From contig JAPOQT010000201.1 in NCBI GenBank assembly GCA_026710525.1, positions 1 to 18,562 on the forward strand: a stretch of DNA of 18,562 nt, given 5' to 3'. This DNA is from Pseudomonadota bacterium (GTDB taxonomy: Bacteria > Bdellovibrionota_B > Oligoflexia > Oligoflexales > Bin106). This document shows, one piece after another, positions 8,135 to 15,187 of the stretch (position 1 is its first letter; the number at the start of each line of letters is the position of its first letter). Below the pieces are notes generated by a model. It was given only the letters and a program-made list of their open reading frames with translations. It did no database searches and was not told where the DNA came from. The position numbers were made by a program, and so were the translations under genes.

Positions 8135-8236
8135 TTAGGTTCTTAGCTTACTTAAAAGAAGAAAAAGTTCAATAGATTATCATCCCAAGCGTCCTTAATA
8201 TCCCTTGTTATGATGATAGTTAAAAGAAGTATTATC

Positions 8237-9838
8237 TCATCCAGTCATTTTAGTTGATGGGAGTTTTACCGCCTGCAGCTTACTAATATTTCGTTTTTCT
8301 TTGTGAAAAACAAGAGCAATTAAGTAGCAATCGTTACCAGGACTCTGATACTTATCTAAATAATGACGGTCTTTGATTTGCTCGATAGCTGAGGCAGCCA
8401 CTTTATCCACGTTTTCGTCCGTCGTGGCTTTAAACTCCATCACAAAAACATCTTGCTGATAGCGAATCACCATATCGCTACGGCCATGGCTAGTGACTTC
8501 CTCAACTACCACCAAGCTGCCTAGAGCCATAAAACTGGCATGCACAATGGTAAGATACCAACATTCGTAGTCGCTTAGATCAACTCCCTGAAAATAAGGA
8601 TGAGTAAAACAAGCAAACGTCTTGTGTAGCCTTTGTTTAAACCCTTTAAAATCATGATGGGCAAGCAGTTGAATAAGACTCTTGCCGTAAAACTCTAAAT
8701 CCACCGTTCCATCATCATCAATCAAATAACGAAAGAATTCTTCGTTGAAGCTTTGCTTAACTTCAAGATTAGGAAATGTAAGTCGGTACTTAATTTTGTT
8801 GTATTCATGAATTTCTTCGGCAATGGTGAGATACCCTGATTGAAATAAGAGGGTATGAATATTAATTCTCTCCACATCAAAAGTGCTGATGATATTACTA
8901 TCAATGACTTGATTACCTATGTCGACGGGTAATCTTTTTTTCCTGGTTAAGATCTCATAAATATGCTGTGGAACGCAACCCTGAAACCACCAGCTTTTAA
9001 AACTTTTTCTTTTAAACAAATGAAGCACACTATGGGGATTATATATTCCAGCTTCATCGACACTTCCCCAATGATAACCATCGTACCAATCACGAATTTT
9101 ACTGAGATCAAAATTCTTGGTCTCAGGAGCGAACACTGTTTTAAGATCATGCTCTGTATAACCACAAATAGAGGCGTATTCAGGGTCTAGAGTAATATCA
9201 AGAAGGTTATTAATCGCAGAAAACAGATTCATTTTCGAGAGCATACTAATACCTGTGATCAAGGTAAAGCTAATATACTTAGAGCATCCCTTAATCATTC
9301 CATATAATCCCCTTACATATTGTCTGTTCGCCTCAGCTAGCTTTGGTTTAAGAAGGACATCGAGAATAGGCCTGTCATATTCATCGATAAGTACTACGAC
9401 TTGTTTCTTATATTTTCTATGTAAAAGCTCTAAAATACGCCGAAATCTTCCTGCTGCCGAACCAGAAAAGGATAGAGATGATCCTAACTCTTCGTTGCTT
9501 TCAATTGTCTCAAGTTGCTCGTGCACATTTCCTGCGATCAACTCTGGTGATGTAAGTTCACCACCATCAAAGCTTAATCGTACTACTGGATGTTTCTGGG
9601 TCCAGTCCCATTTGTCGTAAATATCAAGTCCCTCAAATAAGGACTGATGACCGAGAAATAAATGCTCGATCGTGCTCACAAGCAAGCTTTTACCAAACCT
9701 ACGAGGACGAGAGAGAAAATAAAACTGTCCTTCTTGGATCAGCTTACCTATAAGGTGTGTTTTATCTACATAATAATAATCTTTTCGACGTATCGCGTCA
9801 AATTCCTGAATACCTATAGGAAGGTTGCGTTGTTTCAT
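8237..9838 (-). CDS. AAA-ATPase-like / PD-(D/E)XK nuclease-superfamily protein
   Basis: Protein of 533 residues with the two-part architecture of the AAA-ATPase-like plus PDDEXK_9 (DUF1703-type) family. The N-terminus reads LPIGIQEFDAIR, then YYVDKTHLI, then FLSRPRRFGKS at 41-51 as a modified Walker A. VVVLIDEYDRPI at 147-158 is the Walker B, and ITGISM follows near 195. The C-terminal nuclease-like core has GRSDMVIRY with Asp455, then VFVMEFK with Glu468 and Lys470, the D-ExK pattern, and a conserved IALVF strand near 507. The family is widespread, often multicopy, and its biological role is unsettled; a link to mobile elements or host-associated life is often supposed. AAGGAG sits eight bases before ATG 9838, a strong ribosome site. 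A decayed relative lies just upstream at 10011-10210 in the same orientation. Confidence 0.85.
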   Translation of the reverse strand: MKQRNLPIGIQEFDAIRRKDYYYVDKTHLIGKLIQEGQFYFLSRPRRFGKSLLVSTIEHLFLGHQSLFEGLDIYDKWDWTQKHPVVRLSFDGGELTSPELIAGNVHEQLETIESNEELGSSLSFSGSAAGRFRRILELLHRKYKKQVVVLIDEYDRPILDVLLKPKLAEANRQYVRGLYGMIKGCSKYISFTLITGISMLSKMNLFSAINNLLDITLDPEYASICGYTEHDLKTVFAPETKNFDLSKIRDWYDGYHWGSVDEAGIYNPHSVLHLFKRKSFKSWWFQGCVPQHIYEILTRKKRLPVDIGNQVIDSNIISTFDVERINIHTLLFQSGYLTIAEEIHEYNKIKYRLTFPNLEVKQSFNEEFFRYLIDDDGTVDLEFYGKSLIQLLAHHDFKGFKQRLHKTFACFTHPYFQGVDLSDYECWYLTIVHASFMALGSLVVVEEVTSHGRSDMVIRYQQDVFVMEFKATTDENVDKVAASAIEQIKDRHYLDKYQSPGNDCYLIALVFHKEKRNISKLQAVKLPSTKMTG

Positions 9839-10010
9839 AGTGGTGCTCCTTATATAATAGAGTGAAATACAGATTCACTGAGAGGCCTATTATCATCTCG
9901 GTAGATGGGTTAAGTATTAACCTTATCCGTATCGGGTTCGCTTTTGATCATTGATAAGAATATCACACCCAAATATTAAGTATGACAACGTATCATAAAC
10001 TATGTTCAAG
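9839..10010. other. Spacer upstream of the AAA-ATPase-like gene
   Basis: No open frame was supported. The segment carries the strong ribosome site of the minus-strand gene (AAGGAG complement near 9847-9852) and AT-rich stretches that may hold its promoter. A GATAAT-like -10 can be read on the minus strand, but no properly spaced -35 accompanies it. Confidence 0.3.
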
Positions 10011-10210
10011 TCAGTTAAGAGAAGGATAGATGATCCCATTCTCCTTCCTAATACCTCGCTTTTCTTTACTAAAAACAAGGGACATTAGACAGCTCTGGTT
10101 GCTACGAGTTATATGTTGGTCAGTATAACCACGACCCTTGATGGCGGCCTATAAGAGCACATTTTGTTCAGTGAATAGCTTAAGTGTCTTATGGAATTTT
10201 CGAAGAAGGG
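10011..10210 (-). pseudogene. Decayed C-terminal fragment of a second AAA-ATPase-like/PDDEXK gene
   Basis: Reading the minus strand, the frame 10148 to TGA 10011-10013 contains IKGRGYTDQH, then SCLMSLVFSKEKRGIRK. This lines up with IKDRHYLDKY and then DCYLIALVFHKEKRNISK of the intact protein 8237-9838 (residues about 488-520). Upstream in the same frame, beyond a TAG at 10149-10151, FHKTLKLFT matches LHKTFACFT (residues 404-412 of the intact copy). About 80 intervening residues, including the D-ExK catalytic part, are therefore missing. The fragment is a remnant with an internal deletion and a stop. It sits just upstream of, and in the same orientation as, the intact copy, which suggests an old tandem duplication with one copy lost. 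DNA similarity is also visible directly (CTAATA, then CTTTTCTTT, then AAAAACAAG). Nothing suggests it is expressed. Confidence 0.75.
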
Positions 10211-10325
10211 ATAAATTATTGTTAATAACGCTATAGAACCCTATTATTTTGATACTAAATATAATAAAGATGGATAATCATCACGTTAAATCATGACCAT
10301 GCCTCAAGTGTGGAGTATCTCTTTT

Positions 10326-10354
10326 TTTACCTTACAGCTCAACAGTGTTACAAT
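10326..10354 (+). promoter_or_regulatory. Promoter of the hydrolase-secreted protein pair
   Basis: TTTACC (10326-10331) and TACAAT (10349-10354) are 17 bases apart. The -10 is preceded by TGT, giving an extended -10 element. Transcription would begin near 10361, just upstream of the hydrolase gene. Pattern evidence only. Confidence 0.5.
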
Positions 10355-10423
10355 GCATAACGCCTCTTAATAAAATAAGAGTTGAGTGAAAACAATAGGA
10401 ACCCAAGTCAAAAAGGATTTTCC

Positions 10424-11479
10424 GTGCGTCGTCGACGTTTTAAAATTATCCAAGGATCACTAGCTACCAAGTTAGCTGAAAAGTTTGATATTACTTACGG
10501 CAAGAACCTTGCCCTTAGCAAAGCTCCCTTGGCTAAATTAGAACAAAGGTCATTTACCAAGAAGCAAAAGTCTGACATTCAACAATCAAATTACATCGCC
10601 CCTGGTGGTATTTCTTATCGGGTGTCATCATTAACAGCATGTTTCGAATCATCCCACCAAATAAACCACAAGGTCTTTGGTCAAAGAAAAACCCTGGTTA
10701 TGATCAATGGTCTCACTCGAACAAAAGATCATTGGGTTCATTTTGATCGACTATTAGCCGCAGATTTAAACGTGATTACCCTTGATCCTAGAGGTGTTGG
10801 TGAGTCAAGGCAACAAGCAAAATGGGACCTCTCTATCGATCAAATGTCTGATGATGTTAAAGTCGTCATGGATGATCTTAATATCAAAAAAGCATTTATC
10901 CTTGGCTTCTCATTAGGAGGTATGGTAGCCCTCATGTTTGGTTTACGTTATCCTAGAAGAGTATATAGCCTTGTGGTTATTAACTCTTCTATTGGTGGTG
11001 GTTCTAGGTTTCCGAGGCTATATCCCCAGAGTGTCATAGGGATATTTAAGTCCTTTACTGGTAAAGGCAAGAATTTCCATAATACGTTATCAAAATACGT
11101 ACTATCGTTAAAGACTCCCGAAGAAATGCGGTTATGGGCTGCCCATCTTTGGGCTAATTTGGAAAAAAAATATGGTATTGGCCTCATGATTACCATTAAG
11201 CAACTTGTGGCCGCTTCCCGGTTTAGAAATCCCCATAAACTATTAGCGATTGATGCTCCCACTTTGGTTATATACGGCGAACATGATAATTTTGTCGCCT
11301 CATCCCACTCGGCTTATATATTCTCCCATTTAGCCCAAGCAGTGCTCAAAGGTATTGAGGGTGGTGGCCATGAACTTCATTTTGATAAACCTTACGAACT
11401 CAAAGAATCGGTGATGGAGTTCTTAACCAGAGATTTATCAGAATATCCAGAGCCAGAAGATTTAACACAAAGGTCATAG
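10424..11479 (+). CDS. Alpha/beta hydrolase
   Basis: Alpha/beta-hydrolase fold enzyme of unknown substrate, probably an esterase or related hydrolase, predicted cytoplasmic. GTG 10424 is chosen because AAGGA lies about seven bases upstream; an in-frame TTG at 10382 would add 14 residues but has no properly spaced ribosome site. In GTG numbering the oxyanion-hole strand VMINGLTRTKDHW lies near 92-104, LDPRGVGES at 120-128, and the nucleophile elbow GFSLGG has Ser163. YGEHDNFV provides the acid Asp288 and GGGHELHFDKP the catalytic His316, so the triad is complete. About 70 basic, Ser/Lys-rich residues precede the fold, beginning VRRRRFK, an extension the family does not need. The next gene begins one base after the stop. 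Sequence alone does not say which ester is cut. Confidence 0.82.
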   Translation: MRRRRFKIIQGSLATKLAEKFDITYGKNLALSKAPLAKLEQRSFTKKQKSDIQQSNYIAPGGISYRVSSLTACFESSHQINHKVFGQRKTLVMINGLTRTKDHWVHFDRLLAADLNVITLDPRGVGESRQQAKWDLSIDQMSDDVKVVMDDLNIKKAFILGFSLGGMVALMFGLRYPRRVYSLVVINSSIGGGSRFPRLYPQSVIGIFKSFTGKGKNFHNTLSKYVLSLKTPEEMRLWAAHLWANLEKKYGIGLMITIKQLVAASRFRNPHKLLAIDAPTLVIYGEHDNFVASSHSAYIFSHLAQAVLKGIEGGGHELHFDKPYELKESVMEFLTRDLSEYPEPEDLTQRS

Positions 11480-11480
11480 T

Positions 11481-12149
11481 ATGATAAAAAACAGACTGGT
11501 TACCAAAGTGTGTTTTTGTCTTGTATCAACGGCGATTATTATCCCTAACCTAGCCAAAGCCCAGCCAGAAGTCAAACAAACTCCTACTAAGCAAAAAACG
11601 TTATCCATATTGAATGGCTTGATTCGTGAAAAAGTAGGACGGAAAAAGCGCCATGATTCTGCGGTAGCTGCGTTAGTGAAAGAAACCGTCTTTTCATCGA
11701 TTGAACAAAGCTATCCTTTTTGCCATCAAGAGCTTGGTTTATCACTAGCCAAATTCGCCCTTTTTTCCGCAACAGTTTATGGCTATCTTAAAGAGGATTC
11801 TCAAAGTATTGTCGGTAGCTGTCTTGTGGTCCAAAAATATCGATTTTTTCGAAATGCTCGAGGCAACCCCATCGTATCTGGTACCCTACAACAATCAAAA
11901 TCAAGCCATACTATTCAGTTAATCGAAGATGAATTTTGGCAAAATCATCAAGAAAAAAAACAATCAGATAGTGCCAGTGACACTGCCGTACCAAACTCTT
12001 GGCGCTTTGCTCGTCTTCCCCAATCTTTGAGTGTCTTAGTGAATACCAAAACACGGGTTATGATGACGATATCAGAAGACATTAAACAGGAAGGGTTTTC
12101 TAAAATAGGGAGTTATTATATTTACCCTAAGGTCACTCAGAAGAATTAA
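11481..12149 (+). CDS. Secreted hypothetical protein coupled to the hydrolase gene
   Basis: Unrecognised 222-residue protein. The N-terminus is a classical Sec signal peptide: MIKNRLVTK, a hydrophobic core, then AKA followed by Gln at residue 28, a good signal peptidase I site. The mature part begins with a Lys/Arg-rich helical stretch (about 35-60), then an Ala/Leu/Phe-rich middle with two Cys (near 75 and 114), and ends in a beta-like segment. ATG 11481 follows the hydrolase stop by one base, and the ribosome site AAGG (in AAAGGTC) lies inside the hydrolase gene, so translation is probably coupled. Its last 17 bases overlap the 3' end of the convergent lipoprotein gene. No catalytic motif was seen, so it may be a periplasmic partner of the pathway served by the hydrolase. 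Confidence 0.7.
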   Translation: MIKNRLVTKVCFCLVSTAIIIPNLAKAQPEVKQTPTKQKTLSILNGLIREKVGRKKRHDSAVAALVKETVFSSIEQSYPFCHQELGLSLAKFALFSATVYGYLKEDSQSIVGSCLVVQKYRFFRNARGNPIVSGTLQQSKSSHTIQLIEDEFWQNHQEKKQSDSASDTAVPNSWRFARLPQSLSVLVNTKTRVMMTISEDIKQEGFSKIGSYYIYPKVTQKN

Positions 12150-13122
12150 AGCCTTCTTCAAGCAGGTTGTTTATAAAGATCTGCTCTTCAAGGCTGGTGA
12201 GTACTATATCAACTGTTTTCAAGGCATCATTAATACGAACCGTTTTATCCGAGTGATTCAAAAAGACCGAGAGCAATTCATGGGTGGTGATCTGTTCACC
12301 ATCAAGAGGCTGGTAATTCCGAACCACCCCAAGATCAACGAAGCCTTTTGCCAGTAAAACTAATGACACTGCCCCCACCACAACAATCGCCATTTTCACT
12401 ATCTTACTATGTGAGATACCATGTAGGATATACCTTAAACGGTTATTTTTTAAAAAACGAAGAGGATCAATACCACGAGAAGAAAAGACTTTGGCCTTTT
12501 GTAACCAATGCTGTTTGTTGTTGAGTTGTTGGGGTGAGGTGGTGTTGAGTGCGTGACCGATAAGAGCGTGGCCAGCACTGATGACGAGAGTATCTCGGCC
12601 AACAGCTATGCCTTGCTCTATGTTCTGTTGTGCTCCATGAAGAATAGCCGTTTGTTCCTGGATTTGCTGAGCCATCTGAGTAATGCTTATTTGACCTTCT
12701 AATTCAGGGATTTGGCCATTTAAAAACACTATCAGATCGTCACGATCATCCTTTAGCTCTGAGGGATCAAAAGGTGAGTACTCAAGACAATCTTGCCACT
12801 CACTTGGTTCATCTGATGCCACATCAAAACAGTACATGACCCAATGAATTCCTTGCTCATTAGGGTTTTCAGTAAGATAAAAGCCGGTCTTATCATCTCT
12901 TATGGCACCACTTAGTTCTGAGGTGCCCAGATAATCATGGTTATCAGTCTGACCACAACTTGTCAGAATAATCCCAATCATAAAAGCCATCACAAATCTC
13001 ATGAAAGTCATAGAAAAATTAACAATATTCATAGTACACCAGCAAATAAGAGTTGAGATAAATGAGAGATTATCCTGGTATCGGGATTTAAGATAGTCTC
13101 TTGGTATAATAAAGTAAGTCAT
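12133..13122 (-). CDS. Lipoprotein with an internal membrane segment, unknown function
   Basis: Unrecognised protein of 329 residues. A run of hydrophobic residues ends in IILTSC, a canonical lipobox with Cys56. From ATG 13122 (GGGAG ten bases upstream) the segment before the lipobox is unusually long; ATG 13032 or later in-frame ATGs would give a normal 15-25 residue lipoprotein signal but lack good ribosome sites. After the Cys come an acidic, Trp/Cys-containing domain (two Cys near 98 and 112), a Gln-rich helical segment (about 145-172) and a basic stretch. A second strongly hydrophobic helix follows at about 241-260, then an acidic C-terminus. A lipidated protein that also has a membrane helix is uncommon. 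It is convergent with, and overlaps by 17 bases, the secreted-protein gene 11481-12149. Confidence 0.65.
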   Translation of the reverse strand: MTYFIIPRDYLKSRYQDNLSFISTLICWCTMNIVNFSMTFMRFVMAFMIGIILTSCGQTDNHDYLGTSELSGAIRDDKTGFYLTENPNEQGIHWVMYCFDVASDEPSEWQDCLEYSPFDPSELKDDRDDLIVFLNGQIPELEGQISITQMAQQIQEQTAILHGAQQNIEQGIAVGRDTLVISAGHALIGHALNTTSPQQLNNKQHWLQKAKVFSSRGIDPLRFLKNNRLRYILHGISHSKIVKMAIVVVGAVSLVLLAKGFVDLGVVRNYQPLDGEQITTHELLSVFLNHSDKTVRINDALKTVDIVLTSLEEQIFINNLLEEGFNSSE

Positions 13123-13149
13123 AAGAGGTGACTCCCGCCATCACACAAA

Positions 13150-13158
13150 TGATATAAT
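13150..13158 (+). promoter_or_regulatory. Extended -10 promoter of the phosphodiesterase-lipase pair
   Basis: TGATATAAT is a perfect extended -10 (TG-n-TATAAT) with the -10 at 13153-13158, about 50 bases upstream of the TTG start. No good -35 is seen 17 bases above it, which is allowed for extended -10 promoters. Confidence 0.4.
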
Positions 13159-13209
13159 AACATTTTTTATAAAATTTTTAAATTTATTTTAGTATATAGG
13201 AAATATAAA

Positions 13210-14055
13210 TTGTTAATCATTGCTCATCGCGGCTCACCATTCAAAGCCCCCGAACATTCTCTCGCAGCATTTACTATCGCGGTGATGGAGGGTGCTAACA
13301 GAATAGAGATGGATCTCAGGGTATCCCGTGATGGTGTTATTTTTGTTTGTCATGATGCTTATACTGGTCGGATAGGATATCCAAACTTAACCTTATCTGA
13401 GAGTGAGGCCAGTGACTTAGATCAGGTGCGACTAGAAAACGGAGAAAAACTACTGCGACTCTCTGAGGTTATTAGCTGGTGGCAACAATTACCAAGCCCA
13501 TCAAATAGTTTACGCCATGTCTCTTTAAATTTAGAACTAAAAATCTCATCATCACAAATCATCACAGCTTTATCTCGTCTCATTGAACCCCTGTCACCAT
13601 CTGACATAAATAGCATCATTATCTCAAGCCGTCACACCTCGGCCTTGATAAAATGTCAACAAAATCAAGGGCTGTCACAAATCCCAAGGGCATATCTCTG
13701 GGAGAGCCCATCCAGGAAAAACCTTAACACACTGACTAGTCAAGAAAGTAGTGATCAGATTCCTCATGAGTGGTTAGTGATTCAACAGCGAATGAATATG
13801 GTGGGATCACAGATTATTCACCCTAGGGCCATTGACTGGGAATCGTCATTAGGATGGCGAGCGAAAGCCGAAGGTTATTTGGTGTATACTTGGTCAGCGA
13901 TGATGGACCAAGAGAGACAGCAACAATGTTCTTTATGGCATCATCTCTATCAGTTACATGTTGATGGCCATTGTACCAATTGCCCTCTTGAATTTTCCCG
14001 ATTCTTAAGGCAGAAGATGATAGACAACAAGATAAATACGAATAGCCACCATTAA
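13210..14055 (+). CDS. Glycerophosphodiester phosphodiesterase (cytoplasmic UgpQ type)
   Basis: Hydrolyses glycerophosphodiesters to glycerol 3-phosphate and an alcohol. The GDPD signature is complete at the N-terminus: IIAHRGS with His6 and Arg7, APEHSLAAF with Glu15, RIEMDLRVS with Glu33 and Asp35 as metal ligands, and VCHDAYTGR with His48. The C-terminal end reads VYTWSAMM and then VDGHCTNCP, matching the family's closing strand and its usual VDGIxTDxP. There is no signal peptide, so a cytoplasmic UgpQ-like enzyme is more likely than a periplasmic GlpQ. The start is TTG 13210, with AGGA eight bases upstream. Only 19 bases separate it from the lysophospholipase-like gene that follows, whose products can be further degraded to its substrates. 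At 281 residues it is within family size. Confidence 0.85.
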   Translation: MLIIAHRGSPFKAPEHSLAAFTIAVMEGANRIEMDLRVSRDGVIFVCHDAYTGRIGYPNLTLSESEASDLDQVRLENGEKLLRLSEVISWWQQLPSPSNSLRHVSLNLELKISSSQIITALSRLIEPLSPSDINSIIISSRHTSALIKCQQNQGLSQIPRAYLWESPSRKNLNTLTSQESSDQIPHEWLVIQQRMNMVGSQIIHPRAIDWESSLGWRAKAEGYLVYTWSAMMDQERQQQCSLWHHLYQLHVDGHCTNCPLEFSRFLRQKMIDNKINTNSHH

Positions 14056-14074
14056 ATATTATGAGAAGTAAGTT

Positions 14075-15001
14075 ATGAGTCAGACACAGCTTAGTTTCCA
14101 TCAGTTTTTAACTAGTCCAGATAATATTCATATTCGTTACGCACTTTATGGCACAACCAAGGTTACTCATCATTTGATTTTATTTTTTCTTGGTCGAGGG
14201 GAGTGGATTGAAAAATACACCAGTATTTATCAAAGATTATATGATGAATTAGGCTCTACTGTGGTCATCCTTGATCATCTAGGTCAAGGAGGAAGTGGTG
14301 GTATTCCTTCTCACATTGACTCTTATGATGAGTATGTGTCCACAATTACCCAGCTGATCAGGAACAAGTTTAGAACTCATTCATATTCGATTATAGCCCA
14401 TAGTATGGGTGGACTTATTGCCATCTATGGTACCCTCAAGCAGGAATTTTCACCAAAAAGACTGATTTTATCTTCGCCACTAGCAGGGCTACCTCAAAAA
14501 CCGATACCACGAGTTATCGCGAAGCCTTTGTCAAAATTTTTCACAGAATCAGGTCTTGCTCAACTATCAACATTTATTAAAACGGAATCATCTTACCGCT
14601 TTACTAAGAACCGTCTGACCACCGATAAAGAAAAATATTTAATAGCTCGCGATAATCCGTATCCTATTCCTGCGCCAACCATGGGCTGGGTAGCCGCCAC
14701 ATTTGCGGCATGTGAGATCATCCATTACGATAGATTTCTCATGAATCTCACAGTGCCTCTTTTAGTTTTTTATGGTAGCGATGAGCTCATTGTTTCAAAA
14801 TCATCTATTGTTAGATGGACCAAGCTAGCAAGAAAACTCAGCTCTTCGACGATTAATCTTGTTTGTATGCAGCATGCAAAACACGAAATATTCTTTGAAA
14901 GTGAAAAAATCCTTCAGGATGCTTTGGATCAAACTATTGAGTTTCTCGTTCATGACTACCGAAAGATAAAATCCAAGAGAAGCACGACAAAATCACCATA
15001 A
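14075..15001 (+). CDS. Lysophospholipase/monoacylglycerol-lipase-like alpha/beta hydrolase
   Basis: Serine hydrolase of the COG2267 (PldB-like) type, 308 residues, expected to cleave acyl chains from lysophospholipids or monoglycerides. Family features seen are FFLGRGEWIEKY near residues 37-48, a PldB-like oxyanion segment, then LDHLGQGGSGG at 66-76. AHSMGG carries nucleophile Ser110, FYGSDELI carries Asp236, and QHAKHEIFFE carries His270, so the triad is intact. There is no signal peptide, and the basic Lys/Arg/Ser/Thr tail may bind membrane. GAGAAG lies six bases before ATG 14075. It lies 19 bases after the glycerophosphodiesterase gene. Complete deacylation by a lipase would give glycerophosphodiesters for that enzyme, so the two probably form a lipid turnover operon. 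Monoacylglycerol lipase is an alternative reading. Confidence 0.8.
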   Translation: MSQTQLSFHQFLTSPDNIHIRYALYGTTKVTHHLILFFLGRGEWIEKYTSIYQRLYDELGSTVVILDHLGQGGSGGIPSHIDSYDEYVSTITQLIRNKFRTHSYSIIAHSMGGLIAIYGTLKQEFSPKRLILSSPLAGLPQKPIPRVIAKPLSKFFTESGLAQLSTFIKTESSYRFTKNRLTTDKEKYLIARDNPYPIPAPTMGWVAATFAACEIIHYDRFLMNLTVPLLVFYGSDELIVSKSSIVRWTKLARKLSSSTINLVCMQHAKHEIFFESEKILQDALDQTIEFLVHDYRKIKSKRSTTKSP

Positions 15002-15187
15002 TAAATAACAGCTGTCACCCGTATTATCCTATTTTCAAGGCTCTCATCACAGACAAAAGGTTCGGCGCAACCTGAAAATTTAAGTGCACCTCTTTATCAA
15101 TCGAAGTGGCTCTCAGGTTTGAAATATTGAGCGTATGGGTACACTGATATCACTTTTTTTTATGTGTGTCTTAGTCTTTAGAAATCC
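15002..15187. other. Spacer between the lipase gene and the broken protease
   Basis: No gene is seen. A short hairpin, AGGTT-CGGCGC-AACCT near 15058, follows the lipase gene and is followed by an A/T stretch. It could be a weak terminator but is too short to call. Confidence 0.25.

Noticed and set aside
8722..9190. Small open frames on both strands inside the AAA-ATPase-like gene
   Set aside because: They are out-of-frame shadows of a clear coding region and have no ribosome sites or recognisable domains.
9839..10381. tRNA, CRISPR array or insertion-sequence ends in the long spacer
   Set aside because: No cloverleaf with a T-loop, no regularly spaced repeats and no terminal inverted repeats were seen; much of the spacer is explained by the pseudogene fragment.
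15055..15085. Hairpin AGGTT-CGGCGC-AACCT after the lipase gene
   Set aside because: A five-base stem is short and the tail is mixed A/T, so it was not called as a terminator.
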